64,000 nt of DNA from Brevibacillus aydinogluensis. GTDB lineage: Bacteria; Bacillota; Bacilli; Brevibacillales; Brevibacillaceae. Below, piece by piece: positions 42,665 to 51,909 of the stretch (within the stretch, counting starts at the first letter, position 1; each line of letters starts with the position of its first letter). Under the pieces are notes generated by a model, which was given only the letters and a program-made list of their open reading frames with translations, did not search any database and was not told where the DNA came from. Made by a program: the position numbers and the translations under genes. The stretch is from the NCBI RefSeq assembly GCF_031954365.1, contig NZ_JAUSVZ010000001.1; one strand, written 5' to 3'.

Positions 42665-44257
42665 TTACGCGGCTTTCTGTTCGGCTGCCTTTTGCTCCCG
42701 TGGAGACAGCTTGATCTTGCCGAGGAACATGGCGAGCACGGCGCCTGCCAGGATAAAGACAAGTCCGACGAGATACACCTCATGGAGCGAGGCGACCATG
42801 TCCGTCTTGAGGATTGGCAGCAGAAACTGCCGAATGTTCTCCGGAATGGCGGCCAGCGCCTCCGGGCTCAGCAGCATGGAGTATAGGCCCTGCGGGTTCG
42901 TCTGAATCATATTGGAGAACTGCTCCGCCATGCCGTGAGCCTCCTGCGGCAGTTTTTCCAGACGCGGCATGAGGTCGTGCGTCAGCAGGGCGGTCGAGCG
43001 ATGGTTCATGACCGCTCCCAAAACGGTCATGCCAAACGTTCCGCCGATTTGTCGGAAAAACTGGCTGGAGGATGTGACGACCCCCCGCTGCGATTTGGGG
43101 AAGGCTTCCTGCAGCGCGATGGTAATCAGCGGCATCACCAGCCCGATTCCCAATCCCAGCACGATCATGTATGCCATGGCTTCCCATTGGGAAGTGGTTA
43201 CGACCATCGTGGACAAGAGCCAGAAGCTCACAGCCATCGTGATCATCCCGACCAGCATTTGCGTGCGGACGCCGATTTTTTTCACGATCCGGCCCCCGAT
43301 GATACTGGTCAGCATCATGGCCAGCATCATCGGCACCATGATGGTCCCGGACTCGGACGGGCTGATGCCGACGATGCCCTGCATGAATAACGGCACGAAC
43401 ATGATGGCGCCAAACATCCCGACCGACATGAGAAACCCGATGCCGTTCAACAGCGAAAAGGTTTTGTTGCGAAACAGATGCAGCGGCAAAATCGGCTCAG
43501 CTGTTTTCGACTCCACGATCACGAACGCGATCAGAAACGCGGCTGAGAGAGCAAACAGCGAGAGAATCTGCCACGACGCCCAGGGGAAGTCTTTTCCGCC
43601 AAACGTCAGAGCGAGAAGCAGGCTGACGACGCCGCCGGTCATGGTAAACATGCCCCAGATGTCAATGTTGACCGGTCCGTTCAGCCGCTGCGATTTAAGT
43701 GCCGATGCAATCAGGATCACGGCGAGAATGCCGACAGGCAGATTGATGTAAAAGACCCATCGCCAGTTCAACGAGTCGACGATCCAGCCGCCAACCTGCG
43801 GCCCCAGAATGGAGGAGAGGCCGAAGACTGCGCCAAAGACCCCCTGCCATTTGGCCCGCTGCTCGCCGGTAAACAAATCGCCGACGATGATCATCGCCAT
43901 CGGCATCATGATGCCGCCGCCGATGCCCTGGATCGCGCGGAAGATGATGAGCTGGTTCATCGACTGGGCAGCTCCGCAGAGGACAGAACCGACCATGAAT
44001 AGAATCAAACCGGTCACATAGATCACTTTTCGGCCGATCAAGTCCGCCAATTTGCCGGTGATCGGCACGACAGCGGTGGACGTCAGCATGTAGGCTGTAG
44101 TCAGCCAGGTCATGACCCCCAAGCCGCCCAGTTCGCCGACGATGCGCGGCATGGCGGTTCCCACAATCGTATTGTCCAGCGACGCAAAGAACATCGCCAC
44201 TAACAGTCCGACAATGAGAAGTCCGCGTTTTTCCTGTTGTTCTTGCTGTTCTTGCAT
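42665..44257 (-). CDS. MFS multidrug exporter, DHA2 family (14 TM, EmrB/QacA type)
   Basis: 530 residues with 14 predicted helices. Motif A-like DLIGRKVIY near 67, the family motif LDNTIVGTAMPRI near 27 and GPQVGGWIVDSLNWRWVFYINLPVG (in blocks) near 149-175 are typical of proton-driven drug exporters. AAGGAG lies 9 bases before the ATG. It starts 6 bp after the MarR gene stop, so the two form one operon under MarR control (inference). The substrate is unknown. Confidence 0.9.
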   Translation of the reverse strand: MQEQQEQQEKRGLLIVGLLVAMFFASLDNTIVGTAMPRIVGELGGLGVMTWLTTAYMLTSTAVVPITGKLADLIGRKVIYVTGLILFMVGSVLCGAAQSMNQLIIFRAIQGIGGGIMMPMAMIIVGDLFTGEQRAKWQGVFGAVFGLSSILGPQVGGWIVDSLNWRWVFYINLPVGILAVILIASALKSQRLNGPVNIDIWGMFTMTGGVVSLLLALTFGGKDFPWASWQILSLFALSAAFLIAFVIVESKTAEPILPLHLFRNKTFSLLNGIGFLMSVGMFGAIMFVPLFMQGIVGISPSESGTIMVPMMLAMMLTSIIGGRIVKKIGVRTQMLVGMITMAVSFWLLSTMVVTTSQWEAMAYMIVLGLGIGLVMPLITIALQEAFPKSQRGVVTSSSQFFRQIGGTFGMTVLGAVMNHRSTALLTHDLMPRLEKLPQEAHGMAEQFSNMIQTNPQGLYSMLLSPEALAAIPENIRQFLLPILKTDMVASLHEVYLVGLVFILAGAVLAMFLGKIKLSPREQKAAEQKAA

Positions 44258-44263
44258 ATGATG

Positions 44264-44707
44264 TCACTCCTTCTCATGTGTTGCGATACGGGCCAGCTTC
44301 TCGAAAAGCTGGACGAGCGCCTCCAGCTCATCCGGACTCAGATGGCGCAGATAGCGTTCAATGACCGCTTTTCGCTTTTGTTTGGCCTGCTTCAAGATGG
44401 TTGCACCTTGTTCGGTCAAGCGGATGGTCACGACACGCCGGTCGTGCTCGTGCCGATCTCGCTGGACGTAACCGTGTTTCAGCAGCCGGTCTACCATTGC
44501 TGTGATCGCACTCGGTTTGACGCACATGGCGTCCGCCAAGTCGCTCACGGAATCCGGCCCCTTTTTGGCGAGCATATTTAGGATGTAAAACTGCGGACCG
44601 GTCATATCCGTTGACGATTCCGCCAGTTCCTGTCCTATTTTTCTCATCGTCGTGGTAAAGGCGATCTGAAGCCGCTCAGTCGCTTGATCCAAGTCCAGTT
44701 GATCCAT
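44264..44707 (-). CDS. MarR-family transcriptional regulator
   Basis: 147 residues. Winged helix at about 40-110: SVSDLADAMCVKPSAITAMVDRLLKHGYVQR and RDRHEHDRRVVTIRLTEQG (given here in separate blocks), where DRR is the wing. Ligand release of such repressors is usually by small aromatic compounds or oxidants. ATG 44707 has GGAAGG 8 bases upstream; a GTG at 44716 has none. It is the first gene of the operon with the MFS exporter, and an inverted repeat sits in its promoter region. Confidence 0.88.
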   Translation of the reverse strand: MDQLDLDQATERLQIAFTTTMRKIGQELAESSTDMTGPQFYILNMLAKKGPDSVSDLADAMCVKPSAITAMVDRLLKHGYVQRDRHEHDRRVVTIRLTEQGATILKQAKQKRKAVIERYLRHLSPDELEALVQLFEKLARIATHEKE

Positions 44708-44747
44708 GTCACTCACCTTCCATTATCAACGACACTTCAATTTCTAT

Positions 44748-44778
44748 CGTTAAAATTTATCGTGTCTAATATTTAACG
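44748..44778 (-). promoter_or_regulatory. Probable MarR operator and promoter
   Basis: CGTTAAA (44748-44754) and TTTAACG (44772-44778) form an inverted repeat in very AT-rich DNA. On the minus strand TAGACA and TAGAAA, 16 bp apart, lie within it. This is the classic place for autoregulation. Confidence 0.5.
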
Positions 44779-44899
44779 TATTTAAATATATAGCGCGCCA
44801 ACGCATTTGTCAATCTGTTCGCCCATCCGATTTCTGGGAATACGAATCTCCCTTCAAAGGAAAACTGAAAGAAATGGATGTTTTTTTGGGGGGCAGACG

Positions 44900-47800
44900 A
44901 TGAAAAAACGGATCTTGTGCATCGGGATGGCACTATCCCTGCTTCCGGCGCAGATGGCGGACATGTGGACGGCAGAGGCCAATCAACGCGGGCAGGATGC
45001 CGCTTTTGCCAAACAAGTGCTTCAGGATCTTCGCGATGCCCACTGGCAGGCGAAGGCGGCTGCGTCTGAACCGGAGCGCAGCGGAATTACTGCTTCCGGC
45101 GCAGACGAGTGGAATGCGGCAGAGCACGTGCTAAAGGGCGAAATGGTGGCGCAGCCCCCTGCCTCCGGACTGGAGATGATTGAGGCGCCGAAAGCGTGGC
45201 AGGAAGCCGGCGTCAAAGGGGAAGGCATGCTGGTGGCGGTGATCGACACCGGTATCAACAGCAGGCACCCCGATCTGCCTGCGCCGCGCGACAAGCGGCT
45301 TGCCCAGCAAAAGTCCGGTTCGACGCAAAAAGTGATCCCCGGCTACAACTGGGCAGACCGCAACCAGACGACCGAGGACGTGGGCGAATCGCAGCACGGC
45401 GTGCACGTCGCCGGGATTGTGGCGGCCAACGGGAAGCTGAAGGGCGTGGCGCCTGAAGCTCAACTGCTGAGCCAGAAAGTGTTCAGCAATTACCAAGGGG
45501 AAGTGCCGGGATTGAGCGAATCGATCCTGTTTGCGATCAACGATTCGATTGCGAAAAAAGCGGATGTGATCAACCTGAGCCTCGGCTCAGCGGCCGGATA
45601 TGTGGACGAGACCAACACGGAGCAGTATGCCATCAAGCGGGCGGTGGACAACGGTGTGATTGTGGTGGCGGCAGCGGGCAACGACGCTTACTTTGGCAGC
45701 GACAAGGTAAAAGCGCAAAATCCCGATGTCTCCATGATCGGCTCTCCCGGTCTGGCACCGGACGCTTTTTCCGTCGCGTCGGTCAATGCGACCGCCCTGG
45801 CCGGCTACAGCTTTGCCGTACAGGGGGTTGACGGGCTGGAGCGGGTGGTCTACCTGCACGGCCACGCCAGCAGCGGCAGCGTGATGAATCCTGTCCAGTC
45901 CTTGTTCAAACCGTATCCGCTGATCTATATGGGCAAGGGGAAAAAGGAAGATTACAACGTCTCCGTCAAGGGAAAAGTGGTGCTCCTGGAGCGGGGTGAC
46001 ATCCCGTTTGACGAGAAGCTGCGGTTGGCCAAGGAAGCGGGAGCGGCAGGCGTAATCATCTACAACAACCAGTCGGGGCCGCTGATCATCAGCGCGGAGA
46101 ATGCCAAACAGATTCCCGCCGTCTCCATTTTGAAACAGACGGGCGAGCGGCTGGCCCAGGCGCTGAAAAAGGGCAAAAAGGTTACGGTCACCTTTGACGG
46201 CCAGTATGCGCAAAATCCAATGCCGTATCCGGATGGGGGCACCATCTCTGCCTTTTCCTCCTGGGGGCCGACGCCCGATTTGCAGTTCAAACCGGAAATC
46301 GCCGCACCGGGCGGAGGGATCTTGTCGATAGTGCGGGAGTCAGACTACGCGGTCAAAAGCGGCACGTCAATGGCAACGCCGCACGTCGCGGGAGGGATGG
46401 CGCTCATCAAGCAGGCGTATCTGAAGCAAGGGCGCAACCTGCAAGGGCGGGCACTGGTGGAGACGCTAAAGGCGGCCGCAATGAATACGGCCAATCCCGT
46501 CCTCGACCCGCGGGAGACTGCTGCCGCTTCTGAGGGCAGCCGGCCGGGAAAACTGCCGTACAGCCCGCGCGTCCAGGGTGCGGGGCTCATGCAGATCGCC
46601 AAGGCGATCAAGACGCCGGCGATTGTCACCGATGCCAAAGGCAAGGCAGGTGTCTCGCTCGGGGAAATCGGCAACCGCACGACGTTTTCCCTCTTCGTGG
46701 ACAACAAATTCGGGAAAAAACCGCTCACCTACAAAATCAAGGACGAGTTCGGCGTGCTGACCGACCTGCGTCAAAACGGGCTGAACCTGCTGACGGAAAC
46801 CCCGCTGAAAGGGGCACGGCTGCAATTCTCCAGCCAGCAGGTGACCGTTCGGCCGGGTGAGCGTGCGGAGGTCAAGGTAACGCTGCACATTCCGGCGGAG
46901 ACGGAGCGCAACATTTTTGCCGAAGGTTATATCGCCTTTGAGCCGGTGAATGGCGATGAGCCCGTGCTGCGCGTGCCGTACTACGGCTTTTACGGCGATT
47001 GGGACGAGCCGCGGGTGATGGACGCCCCCATGTGGGAGGAGGAAAGCCAGGAAAACCGGACCGGCGTGAAGACTACCTGGTATCACGACAAGGAAAACGA
47101 CAAGTGGAAATACCGTGACTACCTGGGAGTCGTCGGGGTGAGTGAAGACGGGACAGTGCAGGTGGACCCGGCGAAGATTGCGTTCTCTCCCAACGGCGAC
47201 GGTCACTACGACACGGCCGCTCCGTCGATCACCTTTTTGCGCAACGCGAAGCAGGTCATGGTGGACGTGACGGACCGCACGGGCAAATTGATTCGCTCCC
47301 TGGCTCGCGACGAAAAGGTGAGGAAGTACGATCAGTCCAAACGGGGCATTCCCTATTACTACACCGAGCGGGAGGAGTGGAGCTGGGACGGCAGGGGGTA
47401 CTCCCCGGAAAAAGGCACGTACGAGCCGGTGCCAGACGGCGTCTACCAGTTTGTCATCCGTGCCAAAATCGACGGGCCAAACGCCAACTGGCAGACGTTG
47501 ACCCTGCCGGTCCGGGTGGACACCAAAGCACCCGTCGTCACCGCGTCGCTGGCGGGCAACCGCGTCCAATGGAGCTGCAAGGACAAGGATGTGCAGGGCT
47601 ATCTCTTGTACGTAGGCGGAAAGAAGACGGGCGGACCGTACTCGGCCAACGTCACGAGCGCGGTGGTCAGCCAGCCGGACAAAAAGGTCTCGCTGGTCGC
47701 CTACGATTACGCCGGCAATGTCAGCATCGTCCACCTCAACGGAAAGAGCGACGTCGTTCCGCCGTACGTGCAATTCCCCAACGACCTGTTCCGCTACGTG

Positions 47801-48658
47801 CTGATTTCCCGTCAGCCGGAAGTGGCGATCAGCGGACGGATCAGCGGGGAAGACATGCTGGACCGCGTGCGCCTCTTGATCAATAACAAACCGGTGCAGG
47901 TGGAGGTGGACGGAGCGTTTCAGACCGTCCTGCGCCTGCCGGAGGGGTTGAACTACGTCTCGTACAGCGCCAGCGACATGTACGGCAACACCCGGCAGTT
48001 CACGCAGCGGGTCATCGTGGACACGACGCCGCCGGTCCTGCAGTTGGCAAACGACGGCTCCGAAGACATTCTCTACGATGGGGCCACCAAGCGCATGCTC
48101 GTCCCGATCCGCTTCCATTACCGCGACCAGACGTACAAGGGGCAGGTCAGCGTCAACGGGCAGATCGTCGGCAGTTGGGAAGAAGACCAGTTGGAAAAGC
48201 CGGTCTGGAAGCAATTCACGCACACGCTGTCCCTTAAGCACGGGGAAAACCGCATCCTGTTGGAAGGCAAGGACGGGGCCGGCAACCAATCCTCGCTGGT
48301 GGTTTACGCGTACGTCGATGCCCATGCCGGTTCACTGGTGCTGCACCACGGGGAGCAGCGGCTCACCTACACGGCCAGAGCGCTGCCCGCTCCGACGCTG
48401 AAACTGGAACAGAACAGCCTGGAGGCCCGCGTCGGGTCATCGGTTCCCGTCTCCGGAAAGGTGACGGCTACGGGCGTCGCGCGGCTGCAGATCGTCTACG
48501 GCGATCGCCGGCTGCCGGCGGATGTAAACGACCGGGGCGAGTTTCGCGTACTGCTGGACGGCGTCCGGGAAGGCAAGCAGAAACTGACGGTGATCGCCAC
48601 CGACGCACTGGGACGGGAGGTTCACGGCGAGATCATCGTCATCGGGAAAGGCGGATAA
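44900..48658 (+). CDS. Large secreted subtilisin-like (S8) protease with PA and Ig-like domains
   Basis: 1252 residues. Signal peptide MKKRILCIGMALSLLPAQ. Catalytic triad Asp116 (VAVIDTGIN), His166 (QHGVHVAGI) and Ser490 (GTSMATPHVAGG). A PA domain is inserted between His and Ser at about 320-430 (KGKVVLLERGDIPFDEKL). After the protease come Fn3-like and Ig-like domains, including FSPNGDGHYDT near 760 (FlgD/Ig type) and repeated segments with DTTPPV or DTKAPV. The layout resembles lactocepin/C5a-peptidase-type and Vpr proteases. No sortase motif or SLH domain ends it, so it is probably released. ATG 44900 follows GGGGGG. Confidence 0.9.
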   Translation: MKKRILCIGMALSLLPAQMADMWTAEANQRGQDAAFAKQVLQDLRDAHWQAKAAASEPERSGITASGADEWNAAEHVLKGEMVAQPPASGLEMIEAPKAWQEAGVKGEGMLVAVIDTGINSRHPDLPAPRDKRLAQQKSGSTQKVIPGYNWADRNQTTEDVGESQHGVHVAGIVAANGKLKGVAPEAQLLSQKVFSNYQGEVPGLSESILFAINDSIAKKADVINLSLGSAAGYVDETNTEQYAIKRAVDNGVIVVAAAGNDAYFGSDKVKAQNPDVSMIGSPGLAPDAFSVASVNATALAGYSFAVQGVDGLERVVYLHGHASSGSVMNPVQSLFKPYPLIYMGKGKKEDYNVSVKGKVVLLERGDIPFDEKLRLAKEAGAAGVIIYNNQSGPLIISAENAKQIPAVSILKQTGERLAQALKKGKKVTVTFDGQYAQNPMPYPDGGTISAFSSWGPTPDLQFKPEIAAPGGGILSIVRESDYAVKSGTSMATPHVAGGMALIKQAYLKQGRNLQGRALVETLKAAAMNTANPVLDPRETAAASEGSRPGKLPYSPRVQGAGLMQIAKAIKTPAIVTDAKGKAGVSLGEIGNRTTFSLFVDNKFGKKPLTYKIKDEFGVLTDLRQNGLNLLTETPLKGARLQFSSQQVTVRPGERAEVKVTLHIPAETERNIFAEGYIAFEPVNGDEPVLRVPYYGFYGDWDEPRVMDAPMWEEESQENRTGVKTTWYHDKENDKWKYRDYLGVVGVSEDGTVQVDPAKIAFSPNGDGHYDTAAPSITFLRNAKQVMVDVTDRTGKLIRSLARDEKVRKYDQSKRGIPYYYTEREEWSWDGRGYSPEKGTYEPVPDGVYQFVIRAKIDGPNANWQTLTLPVRVDTKAPVVTASLAGNRVQWSCKDKDVQGYLLYVGGKKTGGPYSANVTSAVVSQPDKKVSLVAYDYAGNVSIVHLNGKSDVVPPYVQFPNDLFRYVLISRQPEVAISGRISGEDMLDRVRLLINNKPVQVEVDGAFQTVLRLPEGLNYVSYSASDMYGNTRQFTQRVIVDTTPPVLQLANDGSEDILYDGATKRMLVPIRFHYRDQTYKGQVSVNGQIVGSWEEDQLEKPVWKQFTHTLSLKHGENRILLEGKDGAGNQSSLVVYAYVDAHAGSLVLHHGEQRLTYTARALPAPTLKLEQNSLEARVGSSVPVSGKVTATGVARLQIVYGDRRLPADVNDRGEFRVLLDGVREGKQKLTVIATDALGREVHGEIIVIGKGG

Positions 48659-48684
48659 AGGATGTCCGGGTGACATCCTTTTTT
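48657..48684 (+). terminator. Terminator of the S8 protease gene
   Basis: AAGGATGTC / GACATCCTT with a CGGGT loop, followed by TTTT. Confidence 0.8.
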
Positions 48685-48768
48685 CGCTGAAAGGGCACCG
48701 TTTTTATGCCCATGTCGGCAGCGTGGGGATTGCCGCGACAGCGTTTTACGGGTCAGGAGGGGATTTCT

Positions 48769-49149
48769 GTGTTTTTCCACGGCATCAAGTGGGAATATGT
48801 ACGGGAAGCGTATCCGCTGCTCTCACCGCGCCGCAGCGTTTCGCGCAAGCGGGGTGACCAGCTGGCAGACCGGCTTCATCTGCTGCAGCAGTTCGGCCTC
48901 GAACCGGTCCACCTGCTGGAGGAGGGAGCGGACTATCCGCCGGAGCGATGCGTCCGGGAGTGTTTCTGCTTTGGGGATACGGTGTTTGCCTTTGAACGGC
49001 TGGAGGGGCCGCTGTGGCAGCTCAGCCGTCACGAGGTGGGAGTGGAGGTGCTGGATTTGCGTACATGCGTGCGGATCTACACCAAGCGGGCGGATGCGGC
49101 TGCCGAAATCAGGGGGCTTTTTCCAGATGTTCCTGTAATCCAGGACTAA
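48769..49149 (+). CDS. Hypothetical protein
   Basis: 126 residues, soluble, with a leucine-rich helix (GDQLADRLHLLQQFGLEPVH, near 25-44) and a mixed alpha/beta remainder; two Cys are close together (CVRECFCF). GTG 48769 has CAGGAGGGG 7 bases upstream; the frame stays open further 5' without a ribosome site. I do not recognise a family. It lies between the protease and cheX, each with its own signals, so the context gives no clue. Confidence 0.65.
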   Translation: MFFHGIKWEYVREAYPLLSPRRSVSRKRGDQLADRLHLLQQFGLEPVHLLEEGADYPPERCVRECFCFGDTVFAFERLEGPLWQLSRHEVGVEVLDLRTCVRIYTKRADAAAEIRGLFPDVPVIQD

Positions 49150-49176
49150 AGTATTAGGATTTTTTATGCAAATCTC

Positions 49177-49205
49177 TTGTAACTGTCATATTTCGACATT
49201 ATAAT
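49177..49205 (+). promoter_or_regulatory. Sigma-A promoter of cheX
   Basis: TTGTAA, 17-bp spacer, perfect TATAAT, 45 bp before the start codon. Confidence 0.75.
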
Positions 49206-49250
49206 GGGCACAAACAGGAAGATTTTGACCGGGAAAGGAATGGAACCATC

Positions 49251-49709
49251 ATGAACGTCCATTACCTCAATCCGTTTCTGGAGTCGGCCTCCATGGTCAT
49301 TCAACAGTTTTGCAACGTGACCGTCACGCGGGGAGAGCTGGCTGTGACTGAGTGGGACTGCCGAGACGACCATACCTGGATTCGCATCGGCATGACCGGT
49401 CATCTGGAAGGTGACGTCTTGTTCGGCCTGCACAATGATCTCGCACTGCGAATTGTCTCGGCCATGATGGGCGGTTTTCCCGTCAGTGAACTGGACGAGC
49501 TGGGAAAAAGCGCGATTTCCGAACTGGGCAACATGATCTCCGGCAACGCCAGTACGATTCTGTACAGCCAGGGCGTCGAAATTGACATCACGCCGCCGCA
49601 GTTGATACAGCACAGTGACATGCTGACAGTGAGCGGCCCGGCGCTGTCGGCTCCTCTGGATCTGAGTGACATGGGGCGCATGGAGATACAGGTCATCGTG
49701 GTGAAATAG
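49251..49709 (+). CDS. cheX: Chemotaxis protein CheX (CheY-P phosphatase)
   Basis: 152 residues. It begins MNVHYLNPFLESASMVIQQF, and the phosphatase motif E-x2-N-x-I lies in AISELGNMISGNAS near 97-103, with MTGHLEGDVLFGL near 48 preceding it. CheX/CheC/FliY proteins dephosphorylate CheY-P; CheX acts as a dimer. It stands alone with its own promoter and no other chemotaxis gene nearby. The DNA after it carries no clear terminator. Confidence 0.9.
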   Translation: MNVHYLNPFLESASMVIQQFCNVTVTRGELAVTEWDCRDDHTWIRIGMTGHLEGDVLFGLHNDLALRIVSAMMGGFPVSELDELGKSAISELGNMISGNASTILYSQGVEIDITPPQLIQHSDMLTVSGPALSAPLDLSDMGRMEIQVIVVK

Positions 49710-49872
49710 GCAGAAGGCGTGCGGCAGGAGGCGGCACGCCATTTTTACGGCGCTCGGGCAGGCGCTCTTCAGCAGCAGCAGGAATTGCAAGAAAACAGAA
49801 AATACTCTTTATTGTCTGGTTGAATTCTGTCAAATCGTGTATTGTTGGTAGTAGGAAGGAGGGCTGATTCGC

Positions 49873-50736
49873 TTGACCTACGTCAAGCAGCTGATCGCGA
49901 TGTTTCTGCTCGTGGTCGTCGTCTGCAGTGCGCCGTTCATGCTGTACGCCGACGAGGACGAGGTGCATGTAGAGCCGGAAAGAATGGTCATTCTCACGGT
50001 GTACTTGCTGGAGCAGATCGCCGACGGTTCACTCGGCACGTACTGGGTGGGGAATACGGAGCGAAGCATCGCCCAGGACATCGGGCCGTTTGCGCTGAGC
50101 TCGTTTCGACTGCTGTTTTTCAGCGTCCTGATCGCGGTCACCGCCAGTCTATTGTTTGGATTGTTTCTGCAGCGGTTCGGCGTCGTGCGCCAGCTGCAGC
50201 GGGTGCTGGACGTCATCACCACCGTGCCCGACTTCATCCTGATCTTGCTGGCAATTCTGGGCTGCATCCAGTTTTACAAGGCGACCGGCATCCAAATCAT
50301 CTCGCTCTCGCCTTTCAACGACTCGACCAACAACTGGCTTCCCCTGACCATCCTGTCCATCGGGCCTACCATTTTCCTGATGAAGGGGGTCAGCCTGAAG
50401 TACGCCCAGATCGGAGGCGAAGACTACATCCGCACGGTGCTGGCCAAAGGCATGGGCATCTGGCACATTCTCATTCACCACGTCTACAAGAACGTCAAAC
50501 CGTTTCTTTTGGCCGATCTGAAAAAGACGATCGCGATCACGGTAACCAACCTGTTTGTCGTGGAATACCTGCTGAACGTCGTCGGTTTGACCCGGTTCAT
50601 TTTCAGCAAAAATGCCGACCTGCAGTTCAACGCGGCCGTCATGGGACTGATGGGCATCATATTGCTCTCCATTCTCGTCTATGTGCTGATCCGGGCCATC
50701 CTGTACCTGTTTGAGCGGGTGTTCGTCTACAAATGA
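49873..50736 (+). CDS. ABC transporter permease (DppB/OppB-like)
   Basis: 287 residues. N-terminal helix at 4-25, an outside segment of about 55 residues, then five helices in the BPD_transp_1 layout. The EAA-loop equivalent reads GGEDYIRTVLAKGMGIWHIL near 180. It starts with TTG 49873 behind GAAGGAGGG. The partner permease follows 32 bp downstream. Neither an ATPase nor a binding protein is encoded next to the pair. It would form half of a peptide or nickel-type importer channel, but the substrate is unknown. Confidence 0.8.
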   Translation: MTYVKQLIAMFLLVVVVCSAPFMLYADEDEVHVEPERMVILTVYLLEQIADGSLGTYWVGNTERSIAQDIGPFALSSFRLLFFSVLIAVTASLLFGLFLQRFGVVRQLQRVLDVITTVPDFILILLAILGCIQFYKATGIQIISLSPFNDSTNNWLPLTILSIGPTIFLMKGVSLKYAQIGGEDYIRTVLAKGMGIWHILIHHVYKNVKPFLLADLKKTIAITVTNLFVVEYLLNVVGLTRFIFSKNADLQFNAAVMGLMGIILLSILVYVLIRAILYLFERVFVYK

Positions 50737-50767
50737 ACGATTAGATCCACTTGAGTGAGGTTTTGTC

Positions 50768-51694
50768 ATGCAGTTACGTCGAACCAACTGGTCATTGCGG
50801 ATCGGTGCAATCCTGGTGGCATTTCTCGTGGTGCTGGGTTTCATAGGGCCGTACATCGCTCCGTATGAACTGAATTTTCAGGAAGTGTTTCGCAGCGAGA
50901 CGGTGAACGGCAAATCAGTATACCTCTCCCCGCCGATTCCACCGTCCGCAGAGCACTGGCTGGGGACGGACAACTGGGGCTACGACCTGCTGACATTGCT
51001 GCTCCACGGGGCGCCGTACACGATTTTCGTCACGCTGGCCGTCGCGCTGCTCCGGGTGCTGCTCGGCACGCTGGTTGGCTTGTACATCGGCATTCAGGAC
51101 AAGCCGCAGCGCTGGTGGCTGTCAGTGGAAAACGCCTGGAGCTACATTCCGCTGTTCATCCCGGTCTACTTTTTCCTCCGCGGGGTCAGCATTAATTCGG
51201 AGCTGTCCGTCTCCACCTTGGTCGCGCTGTTTATCGGCGCAGCGTCCGTCTTGGGCGTGCCCAGTGTCGCTTCGTCCATACGGCAGAAGACGGAGCAGAT
51301 CAAAGAGACGCAGTTTGTGCTGGCGGCTGTTTCCATGGGAGCGGGTCGGGGGCAGATCATGTTTCGCCACGTCCTGCCGCACATCAAGGAACAGGTGGTC
51401 GTCATCATGGCGACGGAGACGGTGGCCGTGATGACGCTGATGGGGCTGATGGGCATGTTCAACCTGTTCATCGGCGGCACGAAAATGTCGTACGATCCGG
51501 TCCTCTACCAATCCATCACGCATGAGTGGGCCGGCTTGCTCGGCTCCTATCGCACCTTTGTCTACAGCAAAAACGCCTGGCTTTTCCTCATCCCGCTGAT
51601 CTGCTTCGTGTTTGCCGTCGGGTCGTTTTCCCTGCTCGCCAAGGGGCTGCGCGATCACTTCCAGGAGACGTACAAGCGCACATCGTATATCTGA
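50768..51694 (+). CDS. ABC transporter permease (DppC/OppC-like)
   Basis: 308 residues. N-terminal helix at 15-35, an outside segment containing HWLGTDNWGYDLLTLLLHGAP (in blocks) near 58-78, typical of DppC proteins, then five helices. The coupling loop reads KETQFVLAAVSMGAGRGQIM near 182 with RHVLPHIKEQ after it. It forms the heterodimer with the preceding permease. The C-terminus is basic and inside. An ATPase must come from elsewhere if the pair works as an importer. Confidence 0.82.
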   Translation: MQLRRTNWSLRIGAILVAFLVVLGFIGPYIAPYELNFQEVFRSETVNGKSVYLSPPIPPSAEHWLGTDNWGYDLLTLLLHGAPYTIFVTLAVALLRVLLGTLVGLYIGIQDKPQRWWLSVENAWSYIPLFIPVYFFLRGVSINSELSVSTLVALFIGAASVLGVPSVASSIRQKTEQIKETQFVLAAVSMGAGRGQIMFRHVLPHIKEQVVVIMATETVAVMTLMGLMGMFNLFIGGTKMSYDPVLYQSITHEWAGLLGSYRTFVYSKNAWLFLIPLICFVFAVGSFSLLAKGLRDHFQETYKRTSYI

Positions 51695-51820
51695 GCAGCA
51701 TGTGGGCTCGATTAACTGGTTTATCTGTAAGGAAAATTCTCTTCGCTGCAACCTCTGGAACCCATCGCCCATTTTCTGAATAGGATGTAAGACAAAAGCC
51801 TAAAATCCCTGTAATTCCGG

Positions 51821-51849
51821 CACCACCACCCACCCCCCTACATAGGATA
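51821..51849 (+). promoter_or_regulatory. Sigma-K promoter of gerE
   Basis: CATAGGATA (51841-51849) matches the sigma-K -10 consensus CATANNNTA exactly, and CACC lies 16 bp upstream (51821-51824). gerE is known to be transcribed by mother-cell sigma-K. Confidence 0.75.
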
Positions 51850-51909
51850 AGGTGACTCTGTAATCCCTCAACCTTGTTCCTGTAGAGCCCACAAGGAGGG
51901 GTGGCACGA

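Noticed and set aside
45386..45409. QHGVHVAGI instead of the classic HGTHVAGI at the protease active site
   Set aside because: A hydrophobic residue at this position also occurs in lactocepin/C5a-peptidase-type enzymes. All three triad residues are present, so there is no sign of an inactive enzyme.
46466..48325. A minus-strand open frame of about 620 codons inside the S8 protease gene
   Set aside because: Shadow of a GC-rich gene; low-complexity translation and no start signals. Similar antisense frames at 16752-18395, 19782-21659 and 1883-3052 were dropped for the same reason.
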